This document shows, in pieces, positions 55,597 through 64,000 of a stretch of 64,000 nt of DNA. The position numbers were made by a program, and so were the translations under genes. Below the pieces are notes generated by a model. The model saw only the letters and a list, made by a program, of their open reading frames with translations. It did no database searches and was not told the origin of the DNA. The stretch is taken from positions 62,001-126,000 of the forward strand of contig JAZKLR010000615.1 of NCBI GenBank assembly GCA_037103525.1. Reading direction: 5' to 3'. Each line of letters begins with the position of its first letter. The first letter of the stretch is position 1. This DNA is from Ganaspis brasiliensis. Lineage: Eukaryota > Arthropoda > Insecta > Hymenoptera > Figitidae.

Positions 55597-56640
55597 TTCA
55601 CTACATGATTTAATAACCTCCAATTTTGCAATTTATTATAATATAAACGTTATTATTAAAAAACTACTTAACAATATGTATTATTTCTTAAAAGAAACAT
55701 AACTCACTTTATTCTATCCATAAAAATTATGATATTATAATAAAATTATTTTATGATTATAATTAAATTTGAAATTTTTGTTGTTTACAAAATTTCATAA
55801 TTTTTTAAAACTTGTAATTTTTTTCTGAAAGCTCAGAAAATTCTGAAAATTTGCAGATATTTTATTCCTAATATAATTCATCTGCTATAAAAATTTGACG
55901 ATAATATTTTGCTTCGTTTCGGAAATATTAAATTTGAAAAATTTTTATTCAAGAAGGTTAATTCGAGGATTTAAAATAACTAACTAGTTAACTTCAAGTC
56001 CTCGAATTAACCTTTTTGAGTACAAAATTTTCAAATTTAATAATTCCGAAACGAAGCAAACTACTCTGGTCAAATTAATTTTAATACCAGGTAAATTATA
56101 TTAAGAATAAAATACATGCAAAATTTCAAAATTTTTTGAGCTTTTAAAAAAAAATTACAAGTTTTAAAAAATTATAAAATTTTGTAAACGAAAAACTGTT
56201 TAAATTTAATTATAGGGGAGTGGGACCCAAGATGGGCAGGGCCCCAAGATGGACATTTCGTATAAAATTTTTATTGTATAAAATTTTTAAACAATTAGAA
56301 AAAATGCTTTAAAAAATGTTTATGTTAAAAATAAAATTTTATCTATGTGTTCATAAGTTACCTAATAAATTGTACTTTCATCTGGTATAAAACATTTTAA
56401 TATATCTCTTATTCAGTTTTGATATTAGAACATTAAATCGATACTATGTCCATCTTGGGACCCCCTCCCCTAATGATAAAATAAAATAATTTTATAATAA
56501 TATCATAATTTCTATGGATAGAATAAAGTGATTTATGTTTCTTGTAAGTAATAATACATATTGTTTAGTAATTTTTTAATAATAACGTTTATAAAAAATT
56601 GCAAAATTGAAGATTACGAAATCGTGTAGTCAGTGGAATT
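55597..56640. repeat. Large foldback element, arms ~380 bp
   Basis: The arms pair from the outside (AATTTTGCAATTTATTATAA with TTATAAAAAATTGCAAAATT) to the centre near 55985 (GGTTAATTCGAGGA with TCCTCGAATTAACC, spaced by TAACTAGTTA). The right arm holds a 256 bp MITE that the left arm lacks. Confidence 0.85.
56215..56470. mobile_element. 256 bp MITE, GGGGAGTGGGACCCAAG termini, TA target duplication
   Basis: GGGGAGTGGGACCCAAGATGG-type left end pairs with CCATCTTGGGACCCCCTCCCC. TA flanks both sides (56213-56214, 56471-56472). The left arm of the surrounding foldback shows the uninterrupted site (AATTATAATCATAAAATAAT). Confidence 0.88.
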
Positions 56641-56804
56641 ACTCATATTATATTAGAATATCAAATCAGCGGGGGCGATCATTCTTTCCAAAAGCCTTAG
56701 ATTCATGTGAGAGAGAAAGAGATAACACTATATTGTTATCTCTTTCTATCTCATCTATCGTCCTCTCCAAAAACTTCGTCAGGATTCGCCTTTGCTTTGG
56801 AATC
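56641..56804. other. Spacer with GA-rich near palindrome
   Basis: GAGAGAAAGAGATAACACTA and TTGTTATCTCTTTCTATCTC form a near palindrome, as at 47926-47985. Confidence 0.5.
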
Positions 56805-57510
56805 GATTATTATCTATATTAGAAGAAAAAGTTCATTTAGGACTCATCGATCCAGTGAACTAAAATGCTCTCACTTAAATTCAATGTTGATTTACTACAA
56901 AGAAGAGAAAAGTATTGACATTAAATTATTTTCAACATTTAGAAATATTATTTATAAATGGTAGCTTGCGGATATTTTTGTTTCTTATTTCTATATTTTC
57001 GATGTTGAGTTACATAAGTTTAAATATGGGAGTCTACGAGTAAAGAAAAGTATATGTTGAAACTATTAATAAATTGGATTCTTATCAATTTTTTTAAGTT
57101 AAACAATTATATCTATTATTGAAATAATTTGTTCAGAATGAAGTCAGAAAATACATATTTTATTTTACTTACAAATTCCTTAACTTACTTATAACGATGC
57201 GTAATTTTAGAGACCATCTTAATTCTAATATTTAATCTGACTCGAAGTACATAGTCTTTAAGTGCTAAAGAGTAGATGTAGTAAATGCAAATTTTAAATT
57301 ACGCATTATTAAGCTTATGATTTGAATAAACTTAAAACAATATGTGGGTCATATTGTTTTTTACTAATGATAATAATTCTCTTGTATCTTTTAGTTCGTT
57401 AATACGAGGTTTTAAAAATTCCAAAGCTTTCTTTTGCAATTCTACAAGCACATATAGATATTACAAAGTTGAAGAATTTGAACAACATTATCGATATTTT
57501 CGCAGACTTT
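56805..57510 (-). pseudogene. Decayed duplicate of the MATH-BTB 3' end
   Basis: The segment matches 43318-43900, including the coding words ACGAGGTTTTAAAA and AAAGCTTTCTTTTGCAATTC (BTB C-terminal part, minus strand) and the 3' flank. Scattered substitutions and small indels break the frame, and it ends near 57505 where similarity stops. MATH and most of BTB are absent. No product is expected. Confidence 0.8.
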
Positions 57511-57561
57511 TCAAAATTGTTTTAACTTTGGTCTAGGGCCTTTGAAGTACCGTATAGACTA

Positions 57562-58058
57562 CACTGTATAAAAAGAAACTTGTAATTTTACCACTTTCTA
57601 CGTGGGTCCGAATGTTACCAACAATTAAAGTGGTATAAATGAAGTTTTAATGAATTATGCTTCTTTGAACTATGTAGTTTTGCAATGTAGAAACTGTAAA
57701 ATTATACTGAATTAAAGTAGCTTTCTTAACTTAGCTTTCTTTCTTTTAGACATGCCCCTTTACACTAGCAAAAATTAACTTTACAACTTCATGTACTTTT
57801 ACATTATACTTTAAACTTGTCTCTTTCAAAGAAGGTCCGAAAATTACCTACTTTGAAAGCAACATTGTGACAGTTTCAGTCTGTACTACTACGCCGCGTA
57901 CATTTACCACTCTCAAACTTGTAACATTACATGTCAACTACTTGTACTTCTAACCTCAAAAAGTGTGTTCTCACCACACTGAAAGCAGTAAAATTACACA
58001 TATTTTTACATGTAATTTTACGATTTCAAACTGTAACTTTTTTTCATTTTTTACAGTG
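57562..58058. mobile_element. 497 bp CACTG-type element, core of GTAAAATTAC words
   Basis: CACTGTATAAAAAGAAACTT at the left pairs loosely with TTTTTTACAGTG at the right. TA flanks both sides (57560-57561, 58059-58060). The core repeats TTTTACA, GTAAAATTAC and ACTTGTA in both senses more than ten times. Confidence 0.75.
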
Positions 58059-58060
58059 TA

Positions 58061-58840
58061 TATAGACGAATTAAGCGAGTCCGTGTTTGTCTTTATATTT
58101 CATTGATTTTCTACAATGGCCCAACTCTGACAAAATTTTTTTTATTTTTAATTGCCTATAACTCCGAAACTTTTGGTCCAAATTTTTTACAATGTTAAGC
58201 AAAAACATTGCATTTTAGTAGAACTTTCAAATAATATAAGCGAAATCGCGAAATTCGGCCTACAGGAGAAGTTATAGAGAAAAGTCAAAACTATGTCCAA
58301 CTCTGACTACTCTTCCCTAATCAATAGAAAAATACAAATTACAAATATTATTAAATTTTTTTTTTTAATTCTATAGTTATATATTCTTTTCTATATAATA
58401 TAACTATTAAAGAAATTAGTATTACTACTCTTAAAAAAATTAATGTTATTTAGTCAATAAAAATTAAAAATTCAATATTTCAATTTATTAATGAACAAAA
58501 TAATGATTTAATAATAATAAAAAAAATATAAAAAATAAATATTTATAATAGTTTAATTTAATTAATAGTTCTAATATGACATATTAATGTTATTTATTGA
58601 ATTTATGTTTAAATATTGGCGCGAGAACCATTCTGGTTGGACTCTCATTTGACTCCAGTTTCCACTCTTCCAGGTTATCTACCGATGTTGTTCCGCATAT
58701 ATACACTGAGAAAAAAATACTATTGAATCAATGACATCTGCCTTTGATTCATTCAATAGTGTCATTGCGGGCTGCCATTAGCATATGATATTAAATCTAA
58801 AGCACTTATTTTATGATTCTATTATTTAATAGGAATTTCA
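58061..58840. other. AT-rich spacer with one CACTGAG end
   Basis: TACACTGAGAAAAAAATA at 58703 starts a small hairpin (ACTATTGAATCAATG pairs with TTGATTCATTCAATAG), but no right terminus follows. No gene is visible. Confidence 0.45.
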
Positions 58841-58843
58841 TTA

Positions 58844-59000
58844 GGGGCCATTCAAGTATTACGTAAGCATCAAGAAGGGGGGAAGAGGTCCCAAAATGCT
58901 GACATTCCATTCAAAATTGTTATTTTTTATCCATTGAAAGGAAAAAGGTGGTGGTCAAAAATCTCTTAAAATATTAAATACTTAATACTTAAATGGCCCC
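58844..59000. mobile_element. 157 bp MITE, GGGGCCATTCAAGTATT termini, TTA target duplication
   Basis: GGGGCCATTCAAGTATTACG pairs with TACTTAAATGGCCCC. TTA flanks both sides. It is the same family as 18232-18397, probably PIF/Harbinger type. Confidence 0.88.
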
Positions 59001-59180
59001 TTATAATATTTAGAAATTTATAAAGGACGCATATCATATATATGTATAAAAAGTTACATTTTTTGAACTTTCAACAATAAAAAAAGAACTTTTGATTAAT
59101 AATGGTTTTGGCTAAATTGAACGTCGTGAACGTTATATGAGGAATACCAATCTTAATATTGTTTAAAATTACTTTTGCAG

Positions 59181-59420
59181 ATAACGAAGAAGTTACAGAC
59201 AATGGAATACAACATATAACTTCTTTATCGAAACTGCAATTTTTAATGATGGAACGTTTACCTAAAGTTACAGGTAAAACGTTCAACAAAATGCCAAATT
59301 TAGAAGTCTTAGATTGTTACGGTAGCGGTGGATTAGAAGATGAAGGGTTGTGCGCCATTATTCAACAATCAAAACTAAGATACCTAAGCGTTCCTTTCAA
59401 TAGAAAAATCACCAATAAAG
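59181..59420 (+). pseudogene. LRR exon truncated by a palindromic insertion
   Basis: The frame follows a TTTTGCAG acceptor (59173-59180) and encodes about 80 residues in leucine-rich repeats of the AMN1/F-box-LRR type: VTDNGIQHI, LSKLQFLMM, MPNLEVLDCYGSGG, LEDEGLCAII and KLRYLSV, then KITNK. The frame is broken after AAT AAA G by the element at 59421-63123. The three bases AAG recur beyond it, and reading on from there gives a stop after about 12 codons. Upstream exons (perhaps an F-box) were not found. An intron starting inside the element cannot be ruled out. Confidence 0.7.
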
Positions 59421-59526
59421 GGCAGGGACTCAATTGTACCTTTTCCGATTAAACATTTACCGATTGTACATTTCCTATTGTACAAAAAACCAATTATGCA
59501 AAATCCGATTATACAAATTGCCGTTT

Positions 59527-61076
59527 CTTCAATAACCGATTATACAAAGACCAATTCTACAAAGACCGATTCTACAAAGACCGATCCTACAAAGACCGAT
59601 TCTACAAAGACCGATTCTACAAAGACCGATTCTACAAAGACCGATTCTACAAAGTCCGATTCTACAAAAACCGATTCTAGAAAAACCGATTCTACAATGA
59701 CCGATTCTACAAAAACCGATTCTACAAATACCGATTCTACAAAGACCGATTCTACAAAGACCAATTCAACAAAGTCCGATTCTACAAAAACCGATTCCAC
59801 AAAAACCGATTCTACAAAGACCGATTCTAAACAAAAACGATTCTACCAAGACCGATTCTACAAAGTCCGATTCTACAAAAACCGATTCCACAAAGACCGA
59901 TTGTACAAAGACCGATTCTACAAAGTCCGATTCTACAAAAACCGATTCCACAAAAACCGATTATACAAAGACCGATTCTACAAAAACCGATTCTACAAAT
60001 ACCGATTCTACAAAGACCGATTCTACAAAAACCGATTCTACAAAGACCGTTTCTACAAAAACCGATTCTACAAATACCCATTCTACAAATACCGATTCCA
60101 CAAATACCGATTCTACAAAGACCGATTCTACAAATACAGATTCTACAAAGACCGATTCTACAAAAACCGATTCTACAAAAACCAATTCTACAAAGACCGA
60201 TTCTACAAAAACCGATTCTACAAAGACCGATTCTACAAAAACCGATTCTACAAAGACCGATTCTACAAAAACCGATTCTACAAAGACCGATTCTACAAAG
60301 ACCGATTCTACAAAGACCGATTCTACAAAAACCGATTCTACAAATACCGATTCTACAAAAACCGATTCTACAAAAACCGATTCTACAAAGACCGTTTCTA
60401 CAAAAACCGATTCTACAAATACCGATTCTACAAATACCGATTCTACAAAGACCGATTCTACAAATACAGATTCTACAAAGACCGATTCTACAAAAACAGA
60501 TTCTACAAAGTCCTATTCTACAAATACCGATTCTACAAAGACCGATTCTACAAAGTCCGATTCTACAAAAACCGATTCTACAAAGACCGATTGTACAAAT
60601 ACCGATTCTACAAATACCGATTCTACAAATACCGATTCTACAAAGACCGATTCTACAAATACAGATTCTACAAAGACCGATTCTACAAAAACAGATTCTA
60701 CAAAGTCCTATTCTACAAATACCGATTCTACAAAGACCGATTCTACAAAGTCCGATTCTACAAAAACCGATTCTACAAAGACCCATTGTACAAATACCGA
60801 TTCTACAAAGACTGATTCTACAAAGACCGATTCTGCAAAGACCGATTTTACAAAAGACCGATTCTACAAAGACCGATTCTAAAAAACCGATTCTACAAAG
60901 ACCGATTCTACAAAAACCGATTCTACAAAAACCGATTCTACAAAAACCGATTCTACAAAGTCCGATTCTACAAAAACCGATTGTACAAATACCGATTCTA
61001 CAAAGTCCGATTCTACAAATACCGATTCTACAAATACCGATTCTACAAAGACCGATTCTACAAAGACCGATTACAA
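59527..61076 (+). repeat. 15 bp array, left arm (TACAAAGACCGATTC)
   Basis: About 100 units. The bases after TACAA vary: AGA, AAA, ATA or AGT, and the rest is nearly fixed. A 13-unit (195 bp) block repeats: the rare variants TACAGATTC and GTCCTATTC at 60470-60520 recur at 60665-60715. The frame of 445 codons (59478-60815) is a by-product of the 15 bp period. Confidence 0.95.
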
Positions 61077-61089
61077 ATGTAGAATAAGT

Positions 61090-63035
61090 CTGTGTATAAT
61101 CGGTCTTTGTAGAATCGGTCTTTGTCGAATTGGTCTTTGTAAAATCGGTCTTTGTAGAATCGGTCTTTGTAGAATCGGTCATTGTAGAATCGGTTTTTGT
61201 AGAATCGGTCTTTGTAGAATCGGTCTTTGTAGAATCGGTTTTTGTAGAATCGTTCTTTGTAGAATCGGTCTTTGTAGAACCGGTTTTTGTAGAATCGGTT
61301 TTTGTAGAATCGGTTTTTGTAGAATCGGACTTTGTAGAATCGGTCTTTGTAGAATCGGACTTTGTAGAATCGGTATTTGTAGAATCGGACTTTGTAGAAT
61401 CGGACTTTGTAGAATCAATATTTGTTGAATCGGTTTTTGTAGAATCGATCTTTGTAGAATCGGTCTTTGTAGAATCGGTCATTGTAGAATCGGTTTTTGT
61501 AGAATCGGTTTTTGTAGAATCGGTCTTTGTAGAATCGGTCTTTGTAGAATCGGTCTTTGTAGAATCGGTATTTGTAGAATCGGTTTTTGTAGAATTGGTC
61601 TTTGTAGAATCGGTATTTGTAGAATCGGTTTCTGTAGAATCGGTTTTTGTAGAATCGGTATTTGTAGAATCGGTCTTTGTAGAATCAGACTTTGTAGAAT
61701 CGGTATTGGTAGAATTGGTTTTTGTAGAATCGGTCTTTGTAGAATCGGTTTTTGTAGAATCGGTTTTTGTAGAATCGGTTTTTGTAGAATCGGTCCTTGT
61801 AGAATCAAACGTTATAGAATCAGTCTTTGTAGAATCTGTTGTTGTACAATCGGTTTTTGTAGAATCGGACTTTGTAGAATTGGTATTTGTAGAATCGGTT
61901 TTTGTATAATCGGACTTTGTCGAATCGGTCTTTGTAAAATCGGTTTTTGTAGAATCAGTTTTTGTAGAATCGGTTTTTGTAGAATCGGTCTTTGTAGAAT
62001 TGGTCTTTGTAGAATCGGTATTTGTAGAATCCGTCTTTGTAGAATCGGTTTTTGTAGAATCGGTCTTTGTAGAATCTGTCTTTGTAGAATCGGTCTTTGT
62101 AGAATCGGTCTTTGTAGAATCGGTTTTTGTAGAATCGGTTTTTGTAGAATCGGTTTTTGTAGAATCGGACTTTGTAGAATCGGTCTTTGTAGAATCGGAC
62201 TTTGTAGAATCGGTATTTGTAGAATCGGACTTTGTAGAATCGGACTTTGTAGAATCAATATTTGTTGAATCGGTTTTTGTAGAATCGATCTTTGTAGAAT
62301 CGGTCTTTGTAGAATCGGTCATTGTAGAATCGGTTTTTGTAGAATCGGTTTTTGTAGAATCGGTCTTTGTAGAATCGGTCTTTGTAGAATCGGTCTTTGT
62401 AGAATCGGTATTTGTAGAATCGGTTTTTGTAGAATTGGTCTTTGTAGAATCGGTATTTGTAGAATCGGTTTCTGTAGAATCGGTTTTTGTAGAATCGGTA
62501 TTTGTAGAATCGGTCTTTGTAGAATCAGACTTTGTAGAATCGGTATTGGTAGAATTGGTTTTTGTAGAATCGGTCTTTGTAGAATCGGTTTTTGTAGAAT
62601 CGGTTTTTGTAGAATCGGTTTTTGTAGAATCGGTCCTTGTAGAATCAAACGTTATAGAATCAGTCTTTGTAGAATCTGTTGTTGTACAATCGGTTTTTGT
62701 AGAATCGGACTTTGTAGAATTGGTATTTGTAGAATCGGTTTTTGTATAATCGGACTTTGTCGAATCGGTCTTTGTAAAATCGGTTTTTGTAGAATCGGTT
62801 TTTGTAGAATCGGTTTTTGTAGAATCGGTCTTTGTAGAATTGGTATTTGTAGAATCGGTATTTGTAGAATCGGTCTTTGTAGAATCGGTTTTTGTAGAAT
62901 CGGTTTTTGTAGAATCGGACTTTGTAGAATCGGTCTTTGTAGAATCGGTCTTTGTAGAATCGGTCTTTGTAGGATCGGTCTTTGTAGAATCGGTCTTTGT
63001 ATAATCGGTTTTTGAAGAAACGGCAATTTGTATAA
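61090..63035 (-). repeat. 15 bp array, right arm (GAATCGGTCTTTGTA on the plus strand)
   Basis: About 130 units in inverse sense. A block of 56 units, exactly 840 bp, is duplicated: about 61260-61980 recurs at 62100-62820 with nearly every variant base in the same place. The frames of 249 and 259 codons (ESVFV repeats) and the 1104-codon minus frame are by-products. Confidence 0.95.
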
Positions 63036-63123
63036 TCGGATTTTGCATAATCGGTTTTTTGTACAATAGGAAATGTACAATCGGTAAATGTTTAATCGGA
63101 AAAGGTACAATTGAGTCCCTGCC

Positions 63124-64000
63124 AAGTTGGATTCCTTGCAAATTTTATTAGGATTCAACCATAAATTGTCACGAGTACTTCCATATGCTTAATCGAGGTT
63201 ATGTTTGATACAATAATTGCATCAGATTTCTCTCAGTGTAAATTAAAAAATTATAAATCTCTGGTTTTTCACGATTATAAATATCTAAAAATTTTCTCAA
63301 AATGAATAAAATTAAATGACAATCAATTATTATAAATATTGTTATTTTTTATAAAAAATAACATTATCGGGGAAAAAATTAGATACACATAATCGTTGAA
63401 AGACGTAGAATGCAAATTCTCAATTTATAAATTTATAATTACAAAATTAGAGAAATTTTTATTTCTGATTTTTAATCCATTCCAGATGTTTGAAAGTTTT
63501 ACGACATAGCTCGTCCCTTTTTCGACATCTCAAATACGAAAAATTTACTGGTAAAAAATATTTATTTCTTAATAAATAATTTTTTTTTCAATTTTTAAGT
63601 TAGAACTTCGGTTCTTTTAAATTTAGAATCTGTAATTTCTGACAATTACGGGGATGTTAAATTGTCGGTAAAAGCCTTAGAATTAAAAGAATAGTAGCGA
63701 AACTCGTAAACAGTAGAAGATATTAAAAATCTGATATCATTTTTGAATTTTGTTTCCAAGGAATATATCTTATTCATATAAACATATAAATAACTAAATT
63801 ATTGAAAAACAAGTATAATTTTGCAATAAATAATATAAATAATTTAGAATTGAAAAAAGGACTGTAAAAGAACCTTTCATTTTATGAGAGAGTAAAAGCA
63901 TAATAAAATTCTTCAGGGTTTAGAATTTACGGTCATAAATAGCCATAAATTAACCTTTTGATCCCTTTTTCGTTGGACATTTTCTAAGCACGGAATCATT
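63124..64000. other. AT-rich right end of the window
   Basis: No gene is visible. TTTCTCTCAGTGTAAATT near 63230 is a lone CACTGAG-type end. If the LRR gene continued past the insertion, its first bases would be here, but no convincing LRR frame is seen. Confidence 0.45.

Larger units (their letters stand above)
59421..63123. mobile_element. 3.7 kb palindromic element filled with a 15 bp array
   Basis: The termini GGCAGGGACTCAATTGTACC and its complement are perfect inverted repeats, and pairing continues through GATTAAACATTTACCGATTG, TTCCTATTGTAC and TTGCCGTTTCTTC on each side. AAG stands on both sides (59418-59420, 63124-63126), a possible 3 bp duplication. Between the ends lie about 230 copies of a 15 bp unit, in one sense to 61076 and in the other from 61090. 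No transposase. The class is not recognised. Confidence 0.9.

Noticed and set aside
59827..63141. 1104-codon open frame on the minus strand, and other long frames over the 15 bp array
   Set aside because: The unit is five codons long, so a frame without a stop stays open over any number of copies. The frame runs through both mirrored arms and changes repeat type at the centre; nothing else suggests coding.

Overview
The window looks like intergenic and repeat-dominated DNA from an insect nuclear genome. It is very AT-rich, its genes are split by short AT-rich introns with GT/AG borders, and it holds animal-type transposons (Helitron, hAT-like elements, LINEs, tRNA-derived SINEs and many MITEs). 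The LINE ORF1 type, a MATH-BTB gene and a truncated LRR gene fit a hymenopteran, perhaps a parasitoid wasp, but that placement is inference. No rRNA, CRISPR array, bacterial operon or viral genome was seen.

Host-type genes are few. Positions 171-601 carry the last two exons of one OB-fold-like gene, and 1433-2781 a second, five-exon copy in tandem. A three-exon gene (26910-29874) encodes a 99-residue secreted protein with four cysteines. A MATH-BTB gene on the minus strand (43689-44677) is split by a frameshift in a homopolymer, and a decayed copy of its 3' end lies at 56805-57510. An LRR exon (59181-59420) is cut off by a 3.7 kb palindromic insertion.

The rest is mobile or repeat DNA, heavily nested. 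A nearly complete Helitron Rep-helicase gene (5985-10946, minus) is interrupted by a 568 bp MITE whose removal restores the reading frame exactly. A 6.2 kb element (15815-22035) has GGATATCC arrays at its ends. A LINE that keeps ORF1 but shows no ORF2 lies at 24150-25860, and the 3' end of a LINE reverse transcriptase gene at 32550-33105. hAT-like elements with 8 bp target duplications lie at 31955-32180, 34090-38525, 36948-38211, 48005-52629 and 48750-51778.

A theme recurs at every scale. Many elements are near-perfect inverted repeats whose arms are filled with a short tandem motif private to that element: a 15 bp unit at 59421-63123, a 16 bp unit at 13803-15010, and others built on GGATATCC, AGTACTG, TTCAGGGAA, CCTATAG, AATTGAAAA or CTTTCTATCCC. 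These mirrored-array elements are the most unusual feature here. Terminal repeats fall into a few classes: CCC with a 2 bp target duplication, GGGGAG with TA, CACTGAG with TA, GGGGCC with TAA or TTA, and CAGGG with 8 bp. All boundaries and identities were read by eye.
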